Source: Mytilus galloprovincialis (taxonomy: Eukaryota > Mollusca > Bivalvia > Mytilida > Mytilidae). From it: DNA of 64,000 nt. The notes beneath the pieces were generated by a model. That model had not been told where the DNA came from and ran no database searches. It saw nothing but the letters and a program-made list of their open reading frames with translations. Position numbers and translations under genes: made by a program. Below, in pieces: positions 1 through 12,100 of this stretch. The stretch is taken from contig NC_134839.1 in NCBI RefSeq assembly GCF_965363235.1, forward strand, positions 71,810,910 through 71,874,909, written 5' to 3'. How positions within the stretch are numbered: the stretch's first letter is position 1; the number at the start of each line of letters is the position of its first letter.

Positions 1-1055
1 GATCATCGAGCTGATCTGATCAGTAGTGTGAACCTTGTTTAATGTTATTTAATTATTTTTGTGATGTTTCAGAAATTCAAGTGACGTAATTTTTGTACCT
101 TTTCGCCATTGGTATGGGACGTCATTTTTATGATTTTTTGCGTTGAAGCCTGGACTAAGTCGGGTGTGTCTATTTTTCTGTGTTGGTCTTTGCATTATGT
201 ATTCGGGTTTTGTTTTCTGTAATTAGTTAATACTTCGGTTTCATTATGTATATCTTTTATATTCATTTGGTGGAATTTGCTGTTTGCATGGCATGGATTG
301 TTCTGGGTAGTAGGGATGTTCTTGACCCAAGCTAATAACATAGCCGTAATTGATGCAGCCTTTTTTATTTTTTGATCTTCAGTGCTGTACAACTTTGTAC
401 TTTTTTTCACTTTCGATCTTTTATATCTGGGCGTCACTGGTGCGTCTTGTGTGGACGAGGCGCCAAAAGGCGTATTGAATTTTAAACCTGATGCCTTTTG
501 TTATCTATTAATCATGTGTTTCTTTATCTAATACGTTCTCCTATTTGTTTGTATTGTGGTCCCGTAATATTATGTTGTCATTTCAATGTTACATTTAACA
601 TTGCCATTAAAGTGCGAGGTTTGGCATGCCACAAAACCAGGTTCAACCCACCATTTTTATCTTTAAAAATGTCCTGTACCAAATCAGGAAAATGGCCATT
701 GTTATATTATAGTTCGTTTCTGTGTGTGTAACATTTTAACGTTGTGTTTCCGTTGTGTCGTTTGTTTTCTCTTATATTTGAATGTGAATTCACATTACTA
801 TAAGACATGTCAAGGTACTTTTCTATCCCAAATTCATGTAATTGGTTTTGATGTTATATTTGTTATTCTCATCGGATTTTGTCTAATGCTTAGTCTGTTT
901 CTGTGTATGTTACATTTTAATGTTGTGTCGTTGTTCTCCTATTATATTTAATGCGTTTTCCTCAGTTTTAGTTTGTTTCCCCAATTTTGTTTTTTGTCCA
1001 TAGATTTACGAGTTTTGAACAGCGGTATACTACTGTTGCCTTTATTTAAAACACT
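1..1055 (+). repeat. family B repeat: 3' tail of a bivalve retroelement
   Basis: Contains the diagnostic runs TGTGGCATGCC-type (here GGCATGCCACAAAACCAGG), ATTCACATTACTATAAGACA, TCTATCCCAAATTCATG and an end reading AACAGCGGTATACTACTG then TTGCC. The same runs recur on the minus strand at 33660-34170 and elsewhere. At 34900-35355 this tail is contiguous with reverse-transcriptase C-terminal sequence, which explains its nature. Confidence 0.6.
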
Positions 1056-1122
1056 TTTAAAAATACTGTGTGAATGCTTTTATCAATAGCGTTTTAATCT
1101 TGCCAAATAATGTAAACGGTAT

Positions 1123-1287
1123 CAGTGGCGGATGCAGGAATTTTCGAAAGGGGGGGTGCTAGCCCAGGGCAAAGGGGGGGGGGGGGTGCAAAACATATGT
1201 CCCGATTGTCCCGATTCAAATGCATTGATCGGCCAAAATAAAGGGGGGGTGCGTACCCCCGGAACCCCCCCTCTGGATCCGCCACTG
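1123..1287. mobile_element. 165-bp MITE with 15-bp TIRs
   Basis: Ends CAGTGGCGGATGCAG and CTGGATCCGCCACTG are inverted repeats with one mismatch. GGTAT flanks both sides (1118-1122 and 1288-1292), a 5-bp target duplication. The inside is made of G and C runs. Non-coding. Confidence 0.85.
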
Positions 1288-1470
1288 GGTATTTTATTAC
1301 TGTTTATAACGTAAACGATACATGAAGTAAATTTTGTGTTTGTGATTTTTTTTTAAATATCAGTTTTATATTATATAATTTATTCCTATAACGAAATATA
1401 AAAACATCATGTTATGAATGATCTGTCATGTGTTTGATTAAGATCCAATTAATATTCGTGTGCATTCAAA

Positions 1471-2404
1471 TAGACATTTGCGGAAACTAGGTCTATACCT
1501 ATGATTACACTTTAGACTTACGATTACAGGTGACTAAAACAAAGGGTCATCTCAAAATATAAAAACAAACCCACAATACAGATACAAAATAGAAAATGGT
1601 TTTTTCTATATAAAAAAGAAAAGATGTAAGCAACACGTTAACATTTCATGTTTCTGAAGCGCTTTTCTAGATTTACTATCAGGACTGCACAAAACCGAAT
1701 ATTTGAAGACAATGCATGATTTAGATGTATGATATATATATTATCAGCAGGAGCAATAAACTTTCCCCGCGAAACTTTTTTTTCTAGGATAGTTCTGATT
1801 TTTTTCTATTGAAACCAAAAACGTACACAGAAGTGTTTGTCCTATTCAGGAAAAAAATTTAAAAAAAAATCAAAATTATACCGAACGGCAAGTGAAATTT
1901 CATGAAGAGTAAAATAGCTCAAAACCACCCGTCCGCTGTATTTCCCTTTTCTCTTTTAAAAACAAAATAAAAGAGAGAAAGTATGTCTTACATTGTAGCA
2001 TACACATGCTAACATGTTTCATGGATGATTACACCTTTCCTAACACAAAGTATTGCTGACATTTTCCAGCAATTGTCCCAATCTAGCTACTGCAACGACA
2101 ATTGCGATATTTTTGTGACTCATGTTAAATTTATCTTTAAAATGATGTCAGTTTATTCTATCACACCTCGAACAATTACAGCATTTTCAACCTGGATAAC
2201 ACCGTATACAATAATTAATATTAACACATAGCTGCAATATAAGAAAAAAATCGTTGTTAAACTACAGAAACACATCACTATCATAACATTGTTTTGGATC
2301 GACAGTTTATTTTTACACTTTGATAAAGCCCATGATTTACATGCTACATGTAAGTGTAATTGTAATCCTAATCGTAGGTGTATGACAGTTTCCGCAAATG
2401 TCTA
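1471..2404. mobile_element. DNA element with TIR TAGACATTTGCGGAAACT
   Basis: A perfect 18-bp inverted repeat at 1471-1488 and 2387-2404. The next about 40 bases inside also match imperfectly (AGTGTAATTGTAATCC versus GATTACACTTTAG-type). TA lies at both edges, consistent with a mariner-like TA target. A second copy of the right end sits at 3047-3117. No transposase frame. Confidence 0.75.
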
Positions 2405-3046
2405 TTATCCATACAAGCAAAGGCGCATTCCAGTCTAAATGCTGTAATTTAGTTCTATTCGATAACATATAACAACATTATTTCTAAAGAAGTATATGAA
2501 AAAATCATCGTTGTTTAATTGTTTAAATGCAATAAATCTAAAGGGTTCACATACATCCGTGTACTTTAAAATTGACAACCAGAATTCTTTAAAAATATTT
2601 TAACGCTTCATTTGAAATGTTATGCATATATATGTTGAATGCAACGTATTTAAAGTTACTTTTATTTTTATAAACGAGGAAACGCTGCTAAGGGCATTTA
2701 GGACCCACAAGTAGAGAAAAAAGACTCCCGTGATCATGATGAAAAAAAGAGACGAAATTGCAAATAAAAAACTCTAAAAAGAAACATAAGGTTCTTTTCA
2801 TCATGACGATTAAAAATCAAAGTACTGAACATCAGATGACCGCAAGTTCTTGTGTATGGTCACAATCACTTGTCTCAGAAAAAAATCACATCTCTTTACC
2901 AAGAAGTCCGAACATTTTACAACAAATCGAAAATCGAACCGTTATTTCTATCAAATCCCGTTGTTCAACGTTAGAAAAACATCATAGGAGTAAGTATTTG
3001 TTTTGAACCGAAGGTGTATAGTTACAATTAGAATCGACCCAAGATT

Positions 3047-3117
3047 AAATGCTACCTGTAAGTGTAATTGTAATCCTATAGTAATCGTAGGTGTATGACA
3101 GTTTCCGCAAATGTCTA
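3047..3117. repeat. extra copy of the right end of the 1471-2404 element
   Basis: GCTACCTGTAAGTGTAATTG through AGTTTCCGCAAATGTCTA repeats 2341-2404 in the same orientation with a short insertion. Either a second, overlapping element (1471-3117) or a separate truncated copy. Confidence 0.7.
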
Positions 3118-3159
3118 ATAGGCTTTGTGATAGCTTTTAGCAATTGCGAGTACTCTGTG

Positions 3160-3480
3160 TCTGTATTTATCATGTTAGTTGCTAGTGTGCTCTAACTAAT
3201 CGTTTCTATCTGGTTTTTACAGTTTTTGTCTTATTATTTTGTGTTGTTAGATAGCCTGTTTAGTTCAGTGTTTACCGTACCTTCATGTGATCATAGATTC
3301 CTTTCACGGATTTGGCCTTACTTTTTTGGAACTTTTGGATTATAGCTCTACATCTTTTATATAAGCTTTGGATTTTACATATTTGGCCACGAGCATCACT
3401 GAAGAGACATTATTTGTCGAAATGCGCATCTGGTGCAGAAAAATTGGTACCGTTAATGTTATTATAACTGACAAATAAAC
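3160..3480. repeat. dispersed bivalve repeat (family E)
   Basis: Contains CGAGCATCACTGAAGAGACA and GAAATGCGCATCTGGTGCA followed by a GGTACCGTTAATGTTATTA end. Recognised by memory as a common mussel repeat; single copy here. Confidence 0.4.
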
Positions 3481-4139
3481 TCTACTAAGTAGTATCTTAA
3501 TAAATATACAGCATGAAGCATAACAAAATAAAATTCTATGAGATACGTTGTGTAAAGGCAGTCCAAACCTTTGCAAGATATATGACTGAATAATGAAGTG
3601 AAACCCAAATTTCCACTTACAAATTCACTAAATTAATATTTTGATACTTGAAGTTCAATAAATACTCATTTTTATTCAAAAATTCAAGTTACACATAGTT
3701 TCATTTGTAAATGTTCATGAACCATATCACTTCATTTTATATTACCAATATATTTAAAAATTATGTTGGTTTATCTCGTCTCTTCTTAAAATAATGTTTG
3801 ATACTTACGTTGTCTGTAATAAGCCTCTGTTAAAACGTCTTCATTGCAAAATACATTCATAAATAAACATTTGTTTTTATGGATGAGCAACTAAGACGAA
3901 TTTGTTATTGTTGTTATTAATGTAGGTAGTTGATTTTTCGGAAATTATGAATTAATAGTTGTGTATTTTACTAATAAGATGTAACATGGTGAATAACTAG
4001 AACAATTTTAAAGCGGTAATATGATCTAATAACCCTCAAAATCAAAATTTTTGTAATTCGAACATGAGACCGAGTTCAAAATTGATAGATTGACATTGTT
4101 ATTTTTAAAAATAGCGTATGATTCTTAGAAAAGACTCAC

Positions 4140-4800
4140 AGAGCTGTGTCTGTGTTCCTTTTTATGTAAATGGTGTTTCGTTTATGGTCGTATTGACCTA
4201 GGTCTATCTTCATCTGATATCCCTGTTTTCCTGTTTGTAATATTAAGAATTGTTTGAATTTGATTTTTACACATGGTGATAATTTTCTCTGTATCCAACA
4301 GTTCGAACAATTCTTAATTTACTGTTATCTGTTGTTATCCCCTATCAATTGTCACCTATTTTAAGCCAAACCGTTTTGCTGTTATTGGCTTCCCATTGTC
4401 CCCCCTCTACCAGCTTCCCAAATAATACATTGCTGTCTTGAAGTATAGATTCTAGGTTCTGACATTGTTTATCATCTTGATTAAGAATGTAACACACTGT
4501 TGACTGCTGTACCCCAAACTTTTGCCAACTTTTACCGATTATGTCTGTTTGTTTTGGTCACATATGTTTGTCAAGATAATGCAATTTAATGCGACTGTCA
4601 TATACGTGGGAGGTTTAGCTAGCTATATATATATAAAAAATGTTTTCTGCATAAGGAAATGCCTGTAGCCAAGTCAGGAATTTGACAGTTGTTTTTCATT
4701 TGTTTGATGTGTTTGAGTTTTTGATTTTGCCATTTGATAAGGGACTTTCCATTTGGAATTTTCCTTGGAGTTAAGTATTTAAGTTATTTTATTATTCTAT
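4140..4800 (+). repeat. dispersed repeat (family D)
   Basis: The end (GTTTGATGTGTTTGAG, GATAAGGGACTTTCC, GAATTTTCC) recurs at 43945-44050 and, inverted, at 22320-22440. No open frame. Confidence 0.5.
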
Positions 4801-5079
4801 TGTATTTTATATGGCAACGTCATAGACCGTACATTAAGACCCTATCTCGCGTAGAGCTTAAAGTCAATGGCTTTGCAATAAAAAGTTACTTATAGACTCA
4901 AATATATATTTTCATTGTTATACGTAGCAACAGATGAAAATGATTTCAATTTGCCAAAAAATCTTTCTAGAGTTTCCATAAGAATACAGATAAAAATCTA
5001 AAATTAAAAACTGAGCTCGCAACAGAAATATTAAGTTTTACCTTTGTCCATCTACAGTGCGTCCCGAAATTAGTTTCCG

Positions 5080-5530
5080 TTCTCCAACTTTATAGTTTGC
5101 CTCAATCAAATGTTTTGAAACTTATACACAACATTTATTATTAAAAAAAAACTAAAGTTTAAATTTGGAGTTTTGTGGCGTCAATTTCACAATTCTAGAG
5201 TTATGCCTCTTTACAAATGGAAAAAAAAATGCTGAATTTTATGTTTCAGTTTTTTAACGCAAGCTTGCCTCAACTAAATGATTGGATATTACATGCACAA
5301 TGCTTATTAACACAATTCTGATGGCATCACTTTTACCTTCTGGAGTTATGCCCCTACACACATTGATGGAAGCATTGTTGAATGTTTCGGTTCCCTTCTT
5401 TCTAACTTTAGTTTGCCTCACTAAACGTTATGAATATTATACATAATATGTATACCACAATACACAGATCAAATTTGAATTTTCAGTGTCACTTTTACTG
5501 TTCTTGAGTTATGTCCCTTTATAATGTTGT
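5080..5530 (+). repeat. three diverged tandem units of about 140 bp
   Basis: Each unit carries TTTGCCTCA-A near its start and GAGTTATG-C-CTTTA-A near its end (about 5095-5212, 5265-5355, 5405-5525). Old and diverged. Confidence 0.5.
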
Positions 5531-5777
5531 ATATGCAAGCGGGGCATAATCTGTGTCACTTGGACACATTCCCCCTTTATTAGATTATATAAAACTAAGG
5601 AGATGTGGTATTATTGTCAATGAGACTACTATTCACCAAACTTCAATGAAGTGGATGCAAGCCATTTATAGACAACCGTACGAAAAAACACGTAGATTTT
5701 TCTCAATGATCATATTAACAGTTGTTATAGCAATATCGTATGGATACGAAGTTGGAAAAAGAACACATTAAAAAGTC

Positions 5778-5923
5778 TGTTTCAGTAACTTTTTTTTATT
5801 AAAATATAATTCGAAATCAATTAAAGCTTTACTTTTAACAAACCTAATATGACATTTCATATCTTCTCTCTGTCTGTGCGAAATATGAAATGCCTCGTTT
5901 AACCTGTTCATCATTGGAATAGA
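5778..5923 (-). terminator. SLC17 3' UTR with polyadenylation signal
   Basis: On the minus strand, AATAAA lies at 5800-5795, about 125 nt after the stop. Cleavage probably falls near 5775-5785. This gives a short 3' UTR of about 145 nt. Confidence 0.55.
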
Positions 5924-6124
5924 CTACACCTTATTATTTGATTTTTCATCATGCTCTTGATCTTCTTCTTGTATTTCGTGAAGTTCTGTTTTTTGTCCTT
6001 GTTTGTGATTTATATCCGCCCATTCCTGTACCTCACCTTTAGCCAAAATAATGTAAGCAACAGCCCCAACACAATACACGACAGCGGCTATGTAAAATGC
6101 TATCCGCCATTCCTTTGGTTTTTT
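5924..6124 (-). CDS. SLC17 last coding exon, TM12 and C-terminal tail
   Basis: Residues 553-618 and the TAG stop. KKPKEWRIAFYIAAVVYCVG is the family's last helix, followed by a highly charged tail (ELHEIQEEDQEHDEKSNNKV). Acceptor TTTTCAG. Confidence 0.9.
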   Translation of the reverse strand, partial: KKPKEWRIAFYIAAVVYCVGAVAYIILAKGEVQEWADINHKQGQKTELHEIQEEDQEHDEKSNNKV

Positions 6125-9100
6125 CTGAAAATTCAATTTATAACTATGTTTATATCATATTTATCATTTATAGTGCATATTTGCAATAACATATTCCCCT
6201 TTTGTAAATTATAAAACTCAAAAAGGTCAAATTATTGTTTTGAACTTGTTTTTTTTGCGTTTATTTGCAAAATGATTTCCGATCTGAATCCTTTATTTTG
6301 GTTTGCTTGATGCGCATGATTTCAGTCATACTTGTTATATTTATAGATTCATAATTGTTTTGTTTTGTTTGGTACTTGTTATAAACCCAAAAACCATCAC
6401 TAATTTTGCAGACAATCATGGGTCTTTCTGATTGTTAAGCATCGTTTCATTTTCCCATACCATTAAAAGGAAGAATTTACATTGCAAAATAAGTCAGAAA
6501 CCTATCATTCTCAGGAAAACCTCTCAATTTAGCTATTTTCTTCAGAAGATATTCAGATTTTTTTCTGATTTTTTTTAATCACATATGGACAAACACAATC
6601 CATGAAATTACTAACGTATTTAGTATTTGCACCTAACTTACATTTTGAGTGATTGCACCAACAACATAAGGTGCAATAATCCCCGGTACACTAGCTCCCA
6701 TATTGGTGATTCCAAATAACGTTCCTGCAAACTTTGGTGCAATATCACCGTGATTAATGAAGAAAGAACTAAATTGAAAACCACAAAACGCCATGGACAA
6801 TGTGAGGAGTACCACCGCTTCTGTTTGTTTAAAACAGTCCATATATCCTAGTATTACAAGAAAAATGGCGGGAACAAACATACCTGCAATAAATGATAGA
6901 AACTATCAGGATGAAATATTTTCCGTGATTATTGCCAGCGAGATCTTGTCGCTTACGTTTTTAGTGCTTTATGGCCAAGTATACGTTATTTTGGCGATAT
7001 TTATGTTTTCATGAAAGTTTCGTTTTTAAAACTCGTTTAATTGCATTCGAACATCGTAAAAACATAAGTATTATGATTTTAAAATAGCATTCCACATTTA
7101 GAGATGACATTAATTTTAAAGTAGAATAGAGATACAAATGTATAAGGGAACGACCAATTAACTTCGAAAGAGGGAAGCGTATGTTGGTTTTTTCCTGAAA
7201 ACATATTCTGATCCTCAATTTGATGGAAAAAAATATTGTGAACTAACAGATGACCAAACAAATATTCTGAATCCAGATTTTTCGCATACCTTATAGTGTT
7301 AAATTCTAAAAAAGATAATTTGATTGATAGCGTCGATAAACTAAATAAACATGTTGCAATTCCTGTTAATATCTTCTGGCATATCCTTTTGCAAACAGTA
7401 AAGGGACATTTATTAAGAAGAACATTTTGTACCAAGAGAGGTTTACAAAAATAGACTAACTCACCTATTGAACAACATAGTTTACGTGTAGCACCAGACT
7501 TACCTATTGAACAACATAGTTTCGTGTAGCACCAGACTTACCTATTGAACAACACAATTTACGTGTAGCACCAGACTTACCTATTGAACAACATAGTTTA
7601 CGTGTAGCACCAGACTTACCTATTGAACAACACAATTTACGTGTAGCACCAATGGAAAGTATCTCTCTAGCTATGAAGAAATCGGCGAAAATTCCAGCAA
7701 TTATAATAAAAACCCAAAATAACAAGTATGGTATCATAGAAAACACTCCGTTCTGAAAGTAATAAATCAAAGAACTATCTAAAGAAACACATTACTAGTA
7801 ATTGAAGGCTCTAATGACAATAAAAACTCAACTTTGAGCTATTTATGGTCCGATGTCATATAAATGAAATAAATAAATAAATACATTTTGTAAATATTTT
7901 ATCATTTATACATTGGGAAGAAATTTTCAAAGGTGTCCGCGGATCTCCGACGGTATAGAAAGCAAGGATGTTAAACAACTATGAATTTTGAAAATCAAAT
8001 ATAAAGTTGAATTTCTGAAGTTTTTTAACACATATTCCAATTTGTATTTTGTATCGCATCTTCCAATTTGTATTTTGTATGGGTTTGGATTAAATTTCAT
8101 TTTAGTTTTCTGTCTTTTTCTGTGTTGTTTTAGTCTAAAGCTTTACATATCAGACTATGTAAAGACTATGACAAACTTGAACACGAGATGTAAGCAACCA
8201 GTATGCGTCAAACCAGGGATATGTTAAATTTTTGAACTGAATGCATGTCAAGTTAATATAAAAAATATATTCAAATAAAAGTAATGAAATATATGACCTT
8301 TCTTCTACCTACCGACTTAATATCAAACTTTAAAACTTCTTTCATATATGTAGGCATTTGCGTCAACAACATATAAGCACCATAGTTACCACACGCATTA
8401 GCTATAAGTATTGCCCACATAGCACCAGACGTCAAAATGCTTTTCCAAGGTTTCGCTGTATGCTATATGAACAAAAATCAAGATGACAACAATTAGTCTA
8501 GAACTACAGAGACAAGCTATTTCTGGTACTTCCGTTTTATAAAGTACGTATTTTGACTGTTACACTTACAGTTTGTCTTAAAATAAAAGTCTGCGCATGG
8601 CAACACTTTGGTTGTGACTCCCTCAAGTGATGTTCACCTTATATGGTTTTGTTTAATCCTTACAGGACCATGTGTGTCGATTATCTTTTCCTTTGCATAC
8701 TACTGTCTTGTCTTAACAAGTATGTCAATTACTTTTTCGATTGCAAACTGATATTTGATCAGTTAACCGTGTGTCGACTACTGGTTTGTTATTATTTCGG
8801 TGTCTTACGAAGTGTGTCAATAACTTTTTCGATTCAACCTTGCACTCTATCAGCGCGTTGTCGTAAACAGTATGTCGATTACTTTTTTGTTTGCACACTA
8901 GAATCTTGTCTTCAGAGTGTGTCGATTACTTTTTCGTTTGCACACTAGTATATCGCCATACAAAGTGTGTCGGTTACTTTTTCGTTGTCTTACCAATTGT
9001 GTAAATCAATTTTTCATTTGCACACTAGTATCTCGTCTTACCAAGTATGGCAATGAATTTTTCGATTGCACACTATCATCATGTTGTCTTAATATTAAAC

Positions 9101-12100
9101 AAAGTATGACGATTACTTTTTACATATTTCTCCATCTTACCTTATGATGATGCTGATCATCAGGATCTTCGTCGTCGCCAAGGGAATGCAATATATATTT
9201 CTTTTCTATATCTGTTATACCTGGCATTTCCTCAGGTGAATCTCGAACAAAAACTATCCATACAATACACCATACAAATGATACAGCACCTTATTATGAT
9301 GAAGAAAATGTCAATAACAAAAAGTGTATCAATAAACAGGCAATGATATAAATTGACATTAAACACGAAAAATCATAATTCAACCAATTTTTTTTATGAA
9401 GAAACATAAATTGCACAAGAAGATGAATATTTGAAATATCGATACTACTAAATTAATGACGTTCAATATTGTATGTAGTCTTCGACAAACATTGAATTTG
9501 CGCATCAGAAACTTCCTGCTACAGATAAAAAACCGTTTGAAGCTAAATCTTAAACACGAGACAAGAGAAGCATTCGATGCACTTTTCTTGATTTGTCTTT
9601 TTCAGGAAAGCTCACAGTCAAATTTATGTTTGAAAGCAAAAGATGATTTTAAATATATGAAATGGAAGAGAGTAAAAGCAGCAGATTCACTTGTTCTGTA
9701 TAAAAAGTTAAAAACAAAACAAAACAAACAAAAATTTGTTTTTAAAGAATTCGAAACAGTGTTTTCCATAGATTTGCAACTTTTGTGGCAAATAGTGATT
9801 TTGTCAATTTATGCTATATAGGCATAACTTCTAAGACTTAAATTTATTAATTCTTTTCTTTCTAAATTATTCCTCCGATTGTCAAAATTTTAACAGGTTG
9901 TCACAATTAGTATAAGGCACTTGCTTTGATTACGTTCAAAACGTTAAAATAACAAAAAAGTTAATTGTAACGTTGGATACTTATTGCCGAGTTTGGGTAA
10001 CGAACTAGTCCTATAATATAAGACTTCGGAGTTTCCGAAGTTCCAACATTGATAGTAAAAACAAAATACCAGGGGGGGGGATGCAAATGATATGAACTTC
10101 CGAAGTCTTGTATCATATGACTAGGTGAGGAACCGATTAAGTACGAAGGTAACAATTATATTTGTAAAGAATAAACTCATCATAGATACCATGATTACAA
10201 TTTTATATTTACGCCAGACGCGCGTATCGTCTACAAAAGACTCATCGGTGACGCTCGAATCAAAAATATTTAAAGGTCAAATTGAAATAGAATGAAATTC
10301 AAAACAGTGTGGCTGTGGCCATTGATTGACACATTAAATTCATCCATTGACTGGGACAATTTACGTGAACGTTTGTCTGTAACGACCACTGTTCACGACG
10401 TACCTACGATAGACATTTAAACTGTGGGTCACCAAAGGTTTCTTAACGCCTTTAATTATAAAATAATTCGAAAAATTAATCAGGAATAATCTTTATGTTT
10501 TGATTTATATAATTGATATAAATCAAAACATCGTGTAATTTCTGATTAATTTTTCGAATTACTTTATTAAGGTGTTGAGAACCTTTGGTGACCCCATAGT
10601 TTAAGTGTCTTTAAAAAGTACATAGAGAGCAGTGGTCATTACATACAAACGTTTACCTAAATTGTCCCAGTCAATGGATGAATTTAATGTGTCAATCAAT
10701 GGCCACAGCCACACTGTTTTGAATTTCATTCTAAGTACGAAGTTGAAGAGCAAAAAATTCCTAAACGTTTTGCCAAATACAGCTAAGGTAATCTATTCCT
10801 GTGGAAGAAAAGCCTTAGTAATCCAAAAATTTAAAATTTGATTAACAGATAATTTATAATTATGAACATATCAATGATAACTCAAGTCAACACAGAAGTG
10901 CTGACTACTGGGCTGGTGATACCCTCGTTATGCCAATATAGAACATTTGGTTTGACTTTTTCACCTAAAACATAATATATCGAAGGCCATCCACCATCAA
11001 AGCCGTAGGCACACAATAAACTACCAATAGGGAAAGCTAGGGCATTTCCAAGCTGGCATCCTGTAAAAATACGACATAATTAATAGACATTAGACATTCG
11101 CCATTATTTCATTATACAAATCATGGGCCCTTGTCGGGCAAGATACAAAAACATCATAGTACAATGATTATATAAACATTAGTGAAATACACAATAAGTA
11201 ATACACAAATAATAAATTGATAATATGAGCAATGTAGGATATAATTATGGTAAGAGGCATTGAGTGTAATGAGGCCGATTTAAGATTAAAAGAATATGAT
11301 ATAAAGTTTATTAATACGGAAACAAAAAAAAGTAAAAATAGAACCAGGAATATAGTATCTCATTCTGCAGTAGTTCCCCTAATGACCAGTGCACAGCAGT
11401 GAGGGATTTTTACATCACAACAATGCAAAGGTCATCAAGGGGAGATCCTTCAGAACTAGCTACAGATACATGAGATTACTCCAATAGTGATTCTCCTCAT
11501 GATTAATGCACAGCAGCAAGGGTTGACATTGCTACTGGGTAATATTCATCAAGGGACGGTGCTCTAGAACTCACTATAGAGAAAATATAGTGAGTTCTAT
11601 AGGGGTAAATTCAGTAAAAAATCTCCCATTGACTTTAATGCTAATCTATGTGTGGAATTAAATTTATACCTGATTTACCTTTAGAAATTGGAAACTTTCA
11701 TATATCATTCATGAAAGTACAAATGTAGCCCTATCTTTTGCAACAATAAAAACATAGGGTCATGCGGCATTTTTGGGCATTCACATGGCCTTGTTTACAA
11801 ACAATGTAGATTCGCACTGAATTCCTATACTGACCCCCATTACTTTTCAACCCTGTAGTAAAAAAAAATAGTACATTCAGCATTTATTTTTTATTTTTTT
11901 TCAAATCTAGTTTTGATCCATCTGCCAAAAAATATTTATTAAAAACATTATCTACCAATCAGAAGAGCATAGGACTTCAGTGTTATACAGAGAGCTCTCC
12001 CCTAAATGGGCGGTCCCTGATGACGTATATTTATTTACTGAATTTACCCCTATATACTCCACGGAAATATAAAGATAACATTTGACAAAATAAACTTCAG

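Noticed and set aside
1-1055. LTR of a retrovirus-like element
   Set aside because: No paired direct copy flanks an internal region; the sequence is explained as a retroelement 3' tail found joined to RT at 34900-35355.
5553-5771. 72-residue frame just downstream of the SLC17 gene
   Set aside because: Contains a family A-like block (GATGTGGTATTATTGTCAAT) and no protein features.
7079-7435. 118-residue frame next to SLC17 exon 8
   Set aside because: Intronic, opposite to no known domain; the spliced protein skips it with correct phase.
9456-9821. 121-residue frame in an SLC17 intron
   Set aside because: Low-complexity Lys/Leu composition, opposite strand, no domain or splice support.
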